Assembly: GCF_024436035.1 (NCBI RefSeq)
Contig: NZ_JANFNG010000043.1
Location: 1-48,323, forward strand
Source: Streptomyces humicola
GTDB lineage: Bacteria; Actinomycetota; Actinomycetes; Streptomycetales; Streptomycetaceae
Direction: 5' to 3'
DNA length: 48,323 nucleotides
Each line of letters begins with the position of its first letter. Position 1 is the first letter of the stretch. A program made the translations under genes and the position numbers. Under the pieces are notes generated by a model. It was given only the letters and a program-made list of their open reading frames with translations, ran no database searches and had not been told where the DNA came from. Positions 16,337-26,197 of this stretch are shown here, in pieces.

Positions 16337-17612
16337 TCAGGAGTGTGGCGGCACGGAATGCGAGACCCGAGGGCTGGTGATGCGGGCGTTCATGCGGCGC
16401 ATCCAATCCCCGTCGGTGTGCCACATGGGATGGTGGGGGGCGGCGTGGCCCCGCAAGCCCGCGCGAAGGCACCGGTCTACTGCGAACTCGACGATGTTCT
16501 TGCCCACCGCGTCCTCTTCGAATCGGGTCAGGCGGGGCGTGTACCCCACGACGCCTTCACCGAGGACGGCGGGTACCGCACGCCGTCGAGCGTAGTCAGC
16601 GACGGAGTCCGTCCATTTGGTCAACGTGTCGCGCATGGAACCTTAATGGGCAGAGTAGTGATCGTACAGCCACTGGTCCCAGCGGTCGGGGTTCACCCAG
16701 TCGTGGGTGTAGAACAGTTCGCGGGGTATGCCGGTTGCGGCCAGTTGCCAGGGCTGGTCCGGATGGTAGGTGTCGAAGTCCGGCGCGTCACGCCGCAGCA
16801 TGGACGCGAGGTCGGGCGTGGGCCAGGTCGGGTTCTTCGGCCGTTCTGGGTACCGTGTCCCAGTCCTACGGCCTCGTACAGCGCTCCGAGTACGCCATAG
16901 ACGTAGAAGTGGAAGTGCGCGACCTGTCCATCCGGGAGGTCGCCAAGTTCCTCCGGCCAGGTTTCGCCGAGCGAGTAGGTGGCCGGGATGTGGGGATGCC
17001 GAGCCTTCAGCAGGTCCATGGCACGGGTCAGGGGCCGGAACAGTCGCCCGTAGTGGCTTGCAACTTCGTTGTGTACCTCGACGTAGGCGATGCGGTCGGC
17101 CAGTCCGTGGTCAGAGAGGAAGTCCAGGAGGTCTGCCATAGCCTGAGCCATCACTTCGGATCGTTCGAGGGTGGGTACGGCGGCCAGGGCGCGGTGCCAG
17201 AGGTCGGTGTCCGCGAAGCACGGCGATTGCTGGTATTCCCAGGAGGACACAATGAGCCGGCAGTTGTGGCGGCGTGCTGCTTCAAACAGCTCCAGGAGGC
17301 GTCGACGGCCATCCAATCGGTAGCTGCCGCGTACGTCGTACCAGCGCGTGCGCTGGCCGAAGTCCTTGCCGAGACCTCGGATGCAGATGGCGTCCGGGTC
17401 CTGGACCCGTCCCGAGAAGAGCAGGAAGGGCATGGCGCAGGTGCGGACGGTGTTGAAGCCGTGGTCCACCGCCTCCGCGAAGGACTGGTCGAGTCGGCGA
17501 ATGGCTCTCCGGGGCCGGCCTGCGTGTACCAGCTGAAGTCCCACAGCGTGATGGCGAGCCCCTCGGAAGGATGCTCGAAGGTTCCGCCTGAGGCGGGCAT
17601 GGGAGGGGTCAT
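16337..17612 (-). pseudogene. Cellulase-like (GH-A clan) glycosidase, frameshifted
   Basis: Reading needs several frames. The start at ATG 17612 gives EGLAITLWDFSWYTQAGPGE. Near 17508 the frame changes to DQSFAEAVDHGFNTVRTCAM, which continues through the acid/base motif YVEVHNEVASHY and HFHFYVYGVLGALYEAVGLG. Near 16860 it changes again to LRRDAPDFDTYHPDQPWQLA and THDWVNPDRWDQWLYDHYSAH. An in-frame TAA then interrupts before MRDTLTKW, AVPAVLGEGVVGYTP (probable nucleophile Glu) and HHPMWHTDGDW. So at least two frameshifts and one nonsense codon break a protein of about 420 residues. It resembles the sugar-binding cellulase-like family often encoded beside sugar-acid genes. Its start lies 57 nt after the stop of the kinase::SMP-30 chimera, suggesting one former operon. 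Confidence 0.8.
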
Positions 17613-17669
17613 GGGTCACCTGTGTCTGGGAGTCGGAGACAGTGCAGATGGGGGAGCGAGGTGGTGTGG

Positions 17670-18785
17670 TCACCGGATTCGGGCGGCGCCGGCGGGAACG
17701 CCCGCGACTTGGGAGCGATGCACGAGCGTGCGCCCGTCCCAGGGGGAGGCGTAGGCCAGTTGGTAGGTGGCGGTGGTGATGAACAGGTCTGTGCCGTGTG
17801 GCCCGCCGAAGGCGCAGGAGGTGGGCTGCGTCGCCGGAAGCGGGAGCGTTTGGACCAGCTGTCCGTCCGGGCTGTACCGGCGTAGCCGCGCTGCGCCCCA
17901 TTCGGAGGACCACAGGTGGCCGTGCGTTTCGACGGCCATGCCGTCGGGGGCGCCGTCCTGCGGGCCGAGTTCGGCGAAAAGATGGGCTGGGCCAAGCGCG
18001 CCGGCCAGCGTGTCGTAGTCGTAGGCGAAGATCTGGCGGCGGGCGCTGTCGGCGAGGTACATGACCGAGCCGTCCGGGGAGAACACCGGGCCGTTGGGGA
18101 TGGTGAGCCCGTCCAAAATCCGCTCGACGGAGCCGTCGATGTCGACCCGGTACAGCGCCCCGGCGCCCGGCGTGCCGTCGTAGGCCATGGACCCGGCGAG
18201 GAAGCGCCCGCGTGGGTCCGCACATCCGTCATTCATGCGCATGCGGGTCCGCGCGCCGTCTTCGGGACGGGCCAACCAATCGAGGTGTCCGTCCTCGTCG
18301 AGCAGGGCGATCCCGGTGCCGCAGGCGGCGACCCAGCCGGGGTCTTCCGCACGAGGGGGCCTGACGCCGAGCGCAGCAGTGATGCCGGAGGTGTGTACCA
18401 CCTTGGGGGAACGTACCAGCGCGGGCGCGAGGTCGGCTGCTCGGAGTCGGGAGCCGGCCGAGCCGGACCGGTAGTAGTTGACGCGCGTGAGCGCGGCGGT
18501 ACGTGGCAGGCGTATCAAAAGGCCGGTCGGCGCGTCGGGGTCGGTGACCACGGCGCGGGTGTCAACCCCCGATCCGCGCAGTGCAGACAGCACCAGTGTT
18601 CCGGCGTCATCGGCGCCGATCCGGCCGCACCAGGCAGTGTCGTGGCCGAGCCGGGCTGCGCCGATCGCCACGGTGGCCTCGGCCCCGGCGATGGATGAAC
18701 GCAGCTGTCCGCCAAGGCGAAGCGGTCCGGGATCTTCCTGCCGGAGGGCGAGCATGGTCTCACCAAAGGTGAGCAGATCGGTCAC
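17670..18785 (-). pseudogene. In-frame chimera: KDG kinase N-terminus fused to SMP-30/gluconolactonase C-terminus
   Basis: A single open frame of 371 codons joins parts of two enzymes. Residues 1-140 are the start of a PfkB sugar kinase of the 2-keto-3-deoxygluconate type (LLTFGETMLALRQEDPGPL, GGQ..SIAGAEATVAIGAARLG, VNYYRSGSAGSRL). From about residue 148 it is an SMP-30/gluconolactonase propeller (RMRMNDGCADPRGRFLAGSM, GLTIPNGPVFSPDGSVMYLA, APDGMAVETHGHLWSSEWGA, SCAFGGP). The kinase lacks its C-terminal GAGD catalytic segment, and the lactonase lacks the first blade with its metal-binding glutamate, so neither activity is expected. GTG 18785 overlaps the aldolase stop as GTGA. The junction keeps the frame, so a stable fusion protein could still be made. 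Confidence 0.82.
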
Positions 18786-19486
18786 GGCAGCTCTCCGATG
18801 GTGTCCAGGAAGGTGGCGGCGCGAGTCCTCAGCGCGGTAAGCGAGCCGCCACTCGCGGCGTCGCCGACCAGAGGCGATCCGACTCCGACCGCGAGGGCGC
18901 CGGCGGCGAGCATCGTTCTGGCTTCTTGGTGGCCGATACCGCCAACGGGGACGAACGGAACGTCGGGGAACGGCTGCCGGAGGGCTCTCAGATAGTCGGC
19001 ACCGCCGAGCGACGCGGGAAACAGCTTGATTGCCGCTGCTCCCGCCGAACGGGCGCATGCCACCTCGCTCGGTGTCAGTGCTCCGGCGACCACGGGCAAC
19101 CCCAGGGAGGCAGCCGCCGCGACCCCGGGGCCGAACCCCGGAGTGACCGCGAAGTGGGCGCCCGCGCTATGGGCATCGGCGGCGTCGGCCGCGCTGAGTA
19201 CGGTTCCGGCTCCGATGAGTGCGGCCCGCCCGATCTCGCGCACCACCGCCGCGAGCACTTCCTGGGCCTGTTCGCTGGTAAGCGAGACCTCGACCAAGCG
19301 CACGCCACATTCCACGAGGGTCACGACGGTACGGACGGCGGCCCCTGGGTCGTCGCCGCGGACGGTGGCCAATAGCCGCTGCTGTCGCAGCGAGGAGAGG
19401 AGCTCAAGGGTTGTCAACGCATCATTCCTGGCGACCGCTCCGGCCAACGGCGTACCCACCGCGGGCACTGCCCCCGTCGCGGTCAT
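18782..19486 (-). CDS. 2-keto-3-deoxy-6-phosphogluconate aldolase family protein
   Basis: A 234-residue KDPG/KHG-type class I aldolase, which splits 2-keto-3-deoxy sugar-acid phosphates into pyruvate and an aldehyde. From ATG 19486, the phosphate/carboxylate Arg43 lies in ATVRG, the general acid/base Glu66 in LVEVSLT, a GAGTVLSA loop is at 92-99 and the Schiff-base Lys154 is in AAAIKLFPAS; GGIG follows. The length fits the family if an N-terminal tail of about 20 residues is allowed, and the true start may be a little further in. It is the only intact enzyme of this sugar-acid locus. Just upstream (19487-19570, minus) another frame reads AEEKFPLAAEGTQPCGFVSR and stops next to this start, probably the tail of a lost upstream gene. 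Confidence 0.88.
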   Translation of the reverse strand: MTATGAVPAVGTPLAGAVARNDALTTLELLSSLRQQRLLATVRGDDPGAAVRTVVTLVECGVRLVEVSLTSEQAQEVLAAVVREIGRAALIGAGTVLSAADAADAHSAGAHFAVTPGFGPGVAAAASLGLPVVAGALTPSEVACARSAGAAAIKLFPASLGGADYLRALRQPFPDVPFVPVGGIGHQEARTMLAAGALAVGVGSPLVGDAASGGSLTALRTRAATFLDTIGELP

Positions 19487-19616
19487 CGACGCAGGAACCT
19501 GGAGACGAAGCCGCAGGGTTGGGTGCCTTCGGCTGCGAGCGGAAACTTCTCCTCGGCGAAGTCGTCGGAGGTTCGCGGTCTGCAGTGCCACGGTGCCAGG
19601 CCAGTCCTCCCTAGCC

Positions 19617-21710
19617 TCAGCAGTCGTCAACGAGGAACTGCTCGCACCAGATGGTCTTGCCGCTGCGGGTATGCCGCGTGCCCCACCGTTGTGTGAGCTG
19701 GGCGACCAGGAGGAGCCCGCGTCCTCCCTCGTCGCAGATCCGTGCTCGGCGCATGTGCGGGGCCGTGATGCTGGAGTCGGATACCTCGCAGATAAGTGTT
19801 CTGTCCCGGATCAACCGGAGCTGGATGGGTGGGTGGGCGTAGCGGATCGCGTTGGTGACGAGCTCGCTCACCACCAGTTCGGTCACGTCAACTTCGTCGC
19901 GCAGTTCCCATTCAGCTAGCTGCTGAGCGGCCCAGGCGCGGGCATCGGCTACGACCGCTGGATCAACCGGGATGTCCCGGACGCGAACGCGGTTGCTTGT
20001 CATGGTGCGCGTGCGAGCTATGAGCAGGGTCACGTCGTCGGAGGAGTGCTCAGGAAGCACGCTTTCGATGATCCTGTCGCACAACACGTCTGGGGACACT
20101 GAAGTTTGGGCCAGCGCAGAACGCAGCCGTTCGAGTCCGTCATCGATGTCGCGTTCGCGAGTGGTGATCAGCCCATCGGTATAGAGGGCTATGAAGCTTC
20201 CTTTGGCTAGTTCGATTTCGGCCGACTCGAACGGAAGACTGCCAAGTCCAAGTGGTGGGCCTTCGGGCAACTGGAGGTACTCGGCTGTGCCGTCTGGGGC
20301 GACAATCACCGGTGGTGGATGCCCGGCGCGGGCTACGGAGAAGCGACGGGAGACCGGATCATAGATGCCATACGTGCACGTGGCGCCGAGCTCTGCGGCA
20401 TCGACATGGGCGTCGTCTTCGGCAGCGAGGCATGAGACGAGGTCATCGAGGTGGGTCAGGAGTTCGTCCGGGGGCAGGTCGACGTCGGCGAGGGTACGTA
20501 CCGCGGTGCGGAGCCGGCCCATGGACGCGGCCGCGCTGATGCCGTGACCAACGACGTCGCCGACCACCAGCGCAACGCGGGCGCCTGACAGCGGGATGAC
20601 GTCAAACCAGTCGCCGCCGGCACCGGTCCCGCCACCCGCGGGGAAGTACCGAGAGGCGATGTCGACGGCCAGCTGCGGAGGCATCCGGCGGGGGAGAAGA
20701 CTGCGCTGAAGCGTGAGGGCGGCGGTGCGCTCCCGAGTGAAGCGTCGAGCGTTGTCCAGGCAGACCGCGGCAAGCGCGACCAGCTCCTCAGCGAGCAAAC
20801 GGTCGCCATCAGTGAAGGGCTCGGTGGTGCGTCTGAAGAATATGGTGACGCCCAGGACTGCGCCGCGGGCGCAAATAGGCACGGGCATGATCGACTGGAA
20901 CTTGTAGGTGCGGAAGCGCTCAGCCCGCACGGGGTCGATGGCCAGCCACGACTGGATGGTGGGATCAGGAGCGCTGTACACGGCCGATTGTCCGGTAGCC
21001 ATGCAGCGGACAGCCGGTGACTGGGGAGGGTAGAAATCCACTTCCCCCGGTAGGCGGACGGCCTCGGGCGCTCCCTCAAGGATGGATTGGTTGGCCATGC
21101 GGCGCAGTGCCACGCTTCCGGTGAAGGCGCTGGGCTCGTCGCCGTTGAGCACGGTGTCCAGGAGGTCGACGGTAATCCAGTCGCACAGTCGGGGAACGGC
21201 GGTGTCAGCGAGCTCCTGAGCGGTACGCATCAGGTCGAGGGTGGTGCCGATGTGAGTGCTGGCCCGGTTGTGCAGAGCCAGACGCTCCCGTGCACGGTAC
21301 TGCTCGGTCACGTCGTCCACTGCCGTGCATACGGCGAAGACCTGCCCTCGCTGATCGCGCAGAGGAGAGGCTGAGACAGCGAAGATGCGGTCATGGCCCG
21401 GATCGACGGCCGTGCGCCCAACAACCTCTACAACCTCTGCGGTCGGGACCGGCTCACCGATGGCGAGTGCCTGGCGCATGCAATCTTCCCAGGCTGCGAC
21501 ATCAGGCCCATAGATCATCTCTGACAAGCGCGGCCCCCGGGCGTCTGTCTGCGACGGTCGCCCGATGAGGCGGGCCATCGCGGCATTCTCCCGTACGCAA
21601 TGCAGATCGGCGTCGTACACCGCCAATGGCATCGGTGAGTGGCTGAACAGCCAGTCCAACAGTGCCTGCTCCTCTTCGCAGGACAGGAGCCGACGGGGCA
21701 TTGCCGTCAT
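19617..21710 (-). CDS. PAS-GAF-SpoIIE phosphatase with C-terminal anti-sigma-type kinase domain
   Basis: A 697-residue cytoplasmic signalling protein. In order: PAS (about 20-125, PMPLAVYDADLHCVRENAAM), GAF (about 145-320, SIMPVPICARGAVLGVTIFF), a PP2C/SpoIIE phosphatase (about 345-560, with GGDWFDV, VGDVVGHG and IALYTDGL metal-binding aspartates) and an RsbW-like HATPase (about 575-690, with N-box ELVVSELVTNAIRYA and CDEGGRGLLLV). Proteins of this build control anti-sigma/anti-anti-sigma partner switching in streptomycetes: the phosphatase activates an anti-sigma antagonist, the kinase domain reverses or binds. No sigma factor or STAS partner lies in this window. It appears monocistronic. 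Confidence 0.94.
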   Translation of the reverse strand: MTAMPRRLLSCEEEQALLDWLFSHSPMPLAVYDADLHCVRENAAMARLIGRPSQTDARGPRLSEMIYGPDVAAWEDCMRQALAIGEPVPTAEVVEVVGRTAVDPGHDRIFAVSASPLRDQRGQVFAVCTAVDDVTEQYRARERLALHNRASTHIGTTLDLMRTAQELADTAVPRLCDWITVDLLDTVLNGDEPSAFTGSVALRRMANQSILEGAPEAVRLPGEVDFYPPQSPAVRCMATGQSAVYSAPDPTIQSWLAIDPVRAERFRTYKFQSIMPVPICARGAVLGVTIFFRRTTEPFTDGDRLLAEELVALAAVCLDNARRFTRERTAALTLQRSLLPRRMPPQLAVDIASRYFPAGGGTGAGGDWFDVIPLSGARVALVVGDVVGHGISAAASMGRLRTAVRTLADVDLPPDELLTHLDDLVSCLAAEDDAHVDAAELGATCTYGIYDPVSRRFSVARAGHPPPVIVAPDGTAEYLQLPEGPPLGLGSLPFESAEIELAKGSFIALYTDGLITTRERDIDDGLERLRSALAQTSVSPDVLCDRIIESVLPEHSSDDVTLLIARTRTMTSNRVRVRDIPVDPAVVADARAWAAQQLAEWELRDEVDVTELVVSELVTNAIRYAHPPIQLRLIRDRTLICEVSDSSITAPHMRRARICDEGGRGLLLVAQLTQRWGTRHTRSGKTIWCEQFLVDDC

Positions 21711-22472
21711 CAGCGGTCACCGCCCGGACCACACGGCGGGATGATCCACTCATTGATCATGACGGCCCCGCGAATCCTATGAAGCCGGGCCGATATCCGC
21801 ATGTGCGTGTGGACACGTGGGAACCCATATCGCCTCGTTTCACTGCGGGCAGTCATGTTCCCACCTCTGGGCTGGCGCCAAGAGACTAAGAATAAGAATG
21901 CCTCCCGAAAACGACGGATTCAACCAGATCAGCGGTTGATTCTCTTCGCTGGCGACATGCCGCCGCTGTGGGCGTGGCGCGACGGGTGACCGGGTGACCG
22001 GGTGGCCGGGCTCGGCAAGCCGCCGCCCGATTGCGCCGCTGAGCTACTCCCCGTCACGTCGAGATCAACGCCGTCCTTCACTAGCCGCGATCCCTTTCGA
22101 CCACTCCCGTTGATCATCCGGGGCCACAGTGACATGTGGGCATGGCCCACAGCAGGCCGATTACTCTATGGAAGTTCGCAGAAACCAACGGTTAAGGGGG
22201 TCTGCGCATCTCAGAAGAGTGGTTTCCCCAGCCCATCGACGAGAGAGTGTAGACGCCATCTTCCCCTACCTGATCCCCTACCCGGGCTGCCTTGATCTGC
22301 GACAGGCCCCACGAGAGGGGACCTGGTCGCCGGCGGAGAAGCCGCGGGCCGTCCGCAGCTCGACGCCGGCCGTGAGGTCGGCACCACCGCGGGTTTCTCT
22401 GCCGGGCTCGAAATACACCCCAGGAGTGGCGTCTGATGCGTCTTGAAGGACCTCGCACAACGGCAACGAAGA
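21711..22472. other. Intergenic region, 762 nt, no gene seen
   Basis: No open frame here has recognisable protein character. A short imperfect tandem repeat (three GGTGACCGG-like units) occurs at about 21986-22012. A minus-strand stretch near 22310-22440 reads ETRGGADLTAGVELRTARGF, which looks protein-like but has no start, and I could not assign it; it may be a gene remnant. Confidence 0.45.
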
Positions 22473-24077
22473 TCAGCGCGGCCTGACGGCAGGCGGGGGA
22501 GCACCGCTGCCAGGATCGGGATCTGCCTCAGGAGAGTGGCCACACCGGTCCGCTTGCGGCCACTGAGCGAACCCCCCGTCGCCGCACTCCACCAGAATCC
22601 GATTGCCAAGTGCGAACACACCGCGCGGACGCAGCCCGATCAGACTTGCGGTCGAGTATGCGGTACTCAGAGCATTCAAGTCGTGGACGATGCCGATCCT
22701 GAACAGCGAACGAGTCTCCGCGATGGCTTCGTGATCACCCGCGCGAATAACGACGCGCAGTTTGGGAGTGACGGCTCGTGCTGCTACGGACACGGCGATG
22801 TTGTCCAGGTCGTTCGAGGCGACGGCAGCCATCGCCTGCGCGTGCTGAAGGCTGAGTTTGCGCAGCACGAACTTGTCGGTCGCGTCGGCGACTACTACGG
22901 GTACGCCGAGTGCCCTGGCCAGGCGGAGGTTAGGGGCGGTCGGATCCCGCTCGACCGCCACGACGCCTATGCCTAGAGCCTGCAGTTCAGTGCATAGCCT
23001 CAGTCCTACCTGTCCGAGCCCTACGACGACCACGTGGCCGGCTCGCGGCACTGTCCGGGCCCCTACGATGCTGAGGGGGCGTGGGGCCAGCAGACGGTCG
23101 ACCATACCCGCTGTGAAGACGGCTGTGAAGACAACGGTGACGAGCATCGCGGCAGCGGAGAACATCATGTACGCGTTGGAACCATGTCCCGATGCGGGGC
23201 CGACCGCAGATACCGTTCGCGCTGCTTCGAACAATGCCTCGACCGGCGGCCGGCGGCGGAGAGCCACGGACCAGACAAAGTCCGCCAGGAGTACTGCGAG
23301 AAGTCCAGCCAGACCGGTTAGCATGATCCTTGAGCTGCCGTCGTGTGGTCGGAGCTGTCCTCGGATTCTCCCCATCCGCGCCCTGTATCGCAGCGAGCGC
23401 GGCACCCGATACGGCTCGAGGCTCACGACCCCAGCATTCCAGCGAGCGCCGACATCGCCTGCGGGCGTCCGGGTGAGTGCGAGTAGGTCGGGCTGGAGGC
23501 AGGCAGCCAAGAGGGCCGGCGCGGCAACGTCCGCCGGGGATGTGACCCGGCAGTTGGAGACCACGCGTTCCAACTGCTCTGCGACCGTTCTATCAAAGAT
23601 GGCCACTACGAGTGCAACGTTGGGATAGATGTGCTCAACCGCGAGCGCGTAACGCAGGGACCGGACGTCATCATCGAGCAGGATTGCCACGCCTGCTACC
23701 GGACGGCCCAACGCCCGGCGAAGGTCTTCGTCCGTGGGTTGAGCCAGGTGACGCACACGATGCCCTGCCGATTGCAAGGAGCCGCAGACCCTGCGTGCCA
23801 TGTCGCTGCCGATCACGACGAAGTAGTCCCCTACTAGCGGGCCGTCGCTGAGCGAGGTGGCGACCGACCCTTGGAGGCTCTCTTCCGCAGGAGCAGCACG
23901 AGAATGATCAGGGTGCGACGTTGCAGTCAGTGGAACGGTAGAGGCGCAGGCCGACCCACCGGAGGATTCACTGCCTGCTACGGCGGATGATGGGGAGGGC
24001 GTGCGAGCGCCGATGTTGTGTCTGGCGTTTGGACTGCGGGGGGAGTCGACATAACCGACGTTGCCCGTCTTCCCCAC
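22473..24077 (-). CDS. TrkA-N/RCK potassium-channel-like membrane protein
   Basis: A 534-residue protein with two NAD-binding RCK/TrkA-N regions. The first, at about 80-200, begins GDYFVVIGSDMARRVCGSL. A middle part holds two membrane segments (about 250-270, IMLTGLAGLLAVLLADFVW; about 300-325, AAAMLVTVVFTAVFTAGMV). The second RCK domain, from about 345, has the dinucleotide fold VVVVGLGQVGLRLC and acidic partner VVAVERD. This layout, RCK-TM-TM-RCK, is found in actinobacterial potassium channel/CASTOR-like proteins. No canonical selectivity filter (TVGYG) is visible between the two helices; TVSAVGPASG occupies that place, so ion selectivity is uncertain. The first 75 residues are low-complexity Ser/Pro/Ala. 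No neighbour shares its operon. Confidence 0.85.
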   Translation of the reverse strand: MGKTGNVGYVDSPRSPNARHNIGARTPSPSSAVAGSESSGGSACASTVPLTATSHPDHSRAAPAEESLQGSVATSLSDGPLVGDYFVVIGSDMARRVCGSLQSAGHRVRHLAQPTDEDLRRALGRPVAGVAILLDDDVRSLRYALAVEHIYPNVALVVAIFDRTVAEQLERVVSNCRVTSPADVAAPALLAACLQPDLLALTRTPAGDVGARWNAGVVSLEPYRVPRSLRYRARMGRIRGQLRPHDGSSRIMLTGLAGLLAVLLADFVWSVALRRRPPVEALFEAARTVSAVGPASGHGSNAYMMFSAAAMLVTVVFTAVFTAGMVDRLLAPRPLSIVGARTVPRAGHVVVVGLGQVGLRLCTELQALGIGVVAVERDPTAPNLRLARALGVPVVVADATDKFVLRKLSLQHAQAMAAVASNDLDNIAVSVAARAVTPKLRVVIRAGDHEAIAETRSLFRIGIVHDLNALSTAYSTASLIGLRPRGVFALGNRILVECGDGGFAQWPQADRCGHSPEADPDPGSGAPPPAVRPR

Positions 24078-24505
24078 TGGCTTTGCGCCTCCCTGGTTCT
24101 GTGCCTGCGAAGGTGATTTGATGGTAATCAGTATGTGAGTTTCCGTCAGCCTTGGCCCGTCAGCGCACGAGAGTTATGGCTGATCCCAGGGCCCTCGCAC
24201 ACGCGTCGTCAGCGCAGGTCGGCTCGCGCGTGGCTGCGGCGCAACATCTCGCGCTGCTGAACGTATCGCAGCCGGGAGGGTTGGTCCGCTGGCAAGGATG
24301 CTCCGAAGAGGCGCCAGGGATCGCCCAGCGCACCGAATTGCGTGCACGAGAAGGTAGAAGCGGGCGATGTTCGCACGGTCGCGGACTACTGATGGGCGGG
24401 TGTGCCTGGGCACCCGCCCCCGTGCTTCGGAGCCTCCATGGCCCAAGTGCACCGTGGACGCCGGGCCGCCGGCCCGAGATATGGCTCGGTCCGGCGGCGC
24501 ACGCG
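24078..24505. other. Intergenic region, 428 nt, holding a terminator only
   Basis: Between the convergently read end of the APC permease and the start of the RCK protein. Apart from the stem-loop at 24394-24419 I see no gene, repeat or recognisable RNA. Confidence 0.5.
24394..24419 (-). terminator. Stem-loop terminator of the APC permease gene
   Basis: GGGCGGGTG and CACCCGCCC form a 9-bp GC stem around an 8-base loop, about 90 bases past the permease stop on the minus strand. Confidence 0.6.
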
Positions 24506-26197
24506 TTACGTAGTGATCGCGACCGGGTGGCCAGGTACCTCGGTCAGGCCGGTCTCATCATTGCCCACAAGTCGGCTGACTTCACTGGCCGGGACCGCAA
24601 GGTTAACCGCCCAGAAGTAGATGACCAAGCTCACCGCGGAGACTACCAGCAGGTCCAGCAGGTTCGGCAGCACCGTCAGCTCGCCGCCACCGGAGCGGAA
24701 GCCACCGCTGTCGTAGTTGCCGAGGTAGCCGAGGAGCACGTTCGCTGCCAGCCACACTGGGACCCAGACAAAGCCTTTCCAGTCCGATGCACTTACCGGC
24801 GAGCGTTCATTTCTGAACAACTGAGTCGCCGCGAAGATCAGAAATCCCGCGCCAATCCCTGTCTCGATCTTCCAGGTTGTGTCGAAACCACCCCAGTAGA
24901 TGACCAGGTTCGCGGCGATGAAGCCGATCGGCGCGATCACTGCTGCACCCCTCAACCGGTACGGACGTTTCCGCTCCGGGTCCCGCCGGCGCAGCGCCGT
25001 CAGCGACACCGGGGCGAAGGCGTACATGATCGCGGTGGCAGATGTGATCAGGCCGACCAGGCTCTGCCAGCTTGGGAACGGCAGGAAGGCGACCTCCCCG
25101 ATAACGAAGGCAAGGATTACCCCCCAGACCGGGATGCCGCGGAGCGTGAGCCTGGCAGCGCCCTTCGGCAGGTCGCCGGCATGGCCTTGGGCGTAGGTGA
25201 AGCGAGAGGCGGTGCCCAGGTAGACCAGAGCAGTACCGGCTGGCGAGATGAGTGCGTCGGCGTACAGAATGTAGGCAAGCCAACCTGCGCCTGCCGCCGT
25301 GGCTAGGGTTGCGTACGGGCCGAAGGCGCCCTTGACCATTGGCTTGTCCCAACCATGCACGAGGTCGGCTGGGTTGAGCGAGCCGATAAACGCGACCTCC
25401 AGCAGGATGTACGTCAGCGCGCTGATGACCATGGCGATCAGGATCGCGCGGGAGATGTCTTTCTGCGGGTTGCGTGCCTCACCACCGAACTGTATGCACT
25501 GTTCGAAGCCCTGCGCGGCGAACACCACACCCGCTGGTAGTGCGGCGAAGACGCCCTGTGGGCCCTTGGCGAAGAAACCACCGCCCGCAGCAAAGTTGCC
25601 GGGGTGGAAGGAGAGCGTGAGCAGCACCACGATGGTAAGCAGTGGGATCGCCATCTTCCACATCACGGTGATCGAGTTGCTCTCGGACAGGAATCTGACG
25701 CCGACCAGATTGATCACTGTGAACAGCGCCATCAGTACCGTTCCCCAGAGCAATCCGCTGCTGGTCAACGTGGAGGTCTGCTGGTTCAACAGATGCAGGT
25801 GGGTGTTGGCCCAACCGATGTTGTCCAGGTAGGTCAGGCTCGCCTCTACCTCGACCGGCGCGAGCGTAACTGCCTGCAACCAGGCCGCCCAGCCAGCAGC
25901 GAAGCCTGCCAGTCGACCGAATGCGAAGGCGGGAAACCGTGCGGTGCCGCCGGCGACCGGGTAGGCCGTGCCGAGTTCGGCGTGGATCAGCGCGAGTACA
26001 CCGAGGATCGCGGTGGCCAGAAGCCAGGAAAGCAACGACGCAGGACCTGCATGTGTTGCCGCCTTGTACGCACCGAGCAGCCAGCCAGACCCGATGATCG
26101 AACCCAGCGAGATCATGGTCAGTCCGAACACCCCGACGGACCGGTGCAGCTTCGCTTGACGAGGGGCTGACATGCCGGAGTGTTTCACTTTTGTCAT
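24506..26197 (-). CDS. APC-superfamily amino-acid permease
   Basis: A 563-residue integral membrane protein with about 12 hydrophobic segments. TM1 carries the broken-helix substrate motif (MISLGSIIGSGWLLGAYKAA), and a later conserved block FAAQGFEQCIQFGGEARNPQ corresponds to the E-containing TM6 region of the APC family, followed by KDISRAI. It should import amino acids by proton or sodium coupling; the substrate is not predictable. ATG 26197 is set by AGGAGC five bases upstream. It is monocistronic, with a terminator behind it. It is the only clear single-amino-acid transporter in the window and lies 6 kb from the hydroxyproline operon, which has no transporter of its own, so hydroxyproline/proline uptake is one possible but unsupported role. 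Confidence 0.93.
   Translation of the reverse strand: MTKVKHSGMSAPRQAKLHRSVGVFGLTMISLGSIIGSGWLLGAYKAATHAGPASLLSWLLATAILGVLALIHAELGTAYPVAGGTARFPAFAFGRLAGFAAGWAAWLQAVTLAPVEVEASLTYLDNIGWANTHLHLLNQQTSTLTSSGLLWGTVLMALFTVINLVGVRFLSESNSITVMWKMAIPLLTIVVLLTLSFHPGNFAAGGGFFAKGPQGVFAALPAGVVFAAQGFEQCIQFGGEARNPQKDISRAILIAMVISALTYILLEVAFIGSLNPADLVHGWDKPMVKGAFGPYATLATAAGAGWLAYILYADALISPAGTALVYLGTASRFTYAQGHAGDLPKGAARLTLRGIPVWGVILAFVIGEVAFLPFPSWQSLVGLITSATAIMYAFAPVSLTALRRRDPERKRPYRLRGAAVIAPIGFIAANLVIYWGGFDTTWKIETGIGAGFLIFAATQLFRNERSPVSASDWKGFVWVPVWLAANVLLGYLGNYDSGGFRSGGGELTVLPNLLDLLVVSAVSLVIYFWAVNLAVPASEVSRLVGNDETGLTEVPGHPVAITT

Noticed and set aside
19487-19630. N-terminal extension of the KDPG aldolase to 19630
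   Set aside because: The extra 48 residues are Arg-rich and not found in the family; ATG 19486 or slightly further in gives the expected length.
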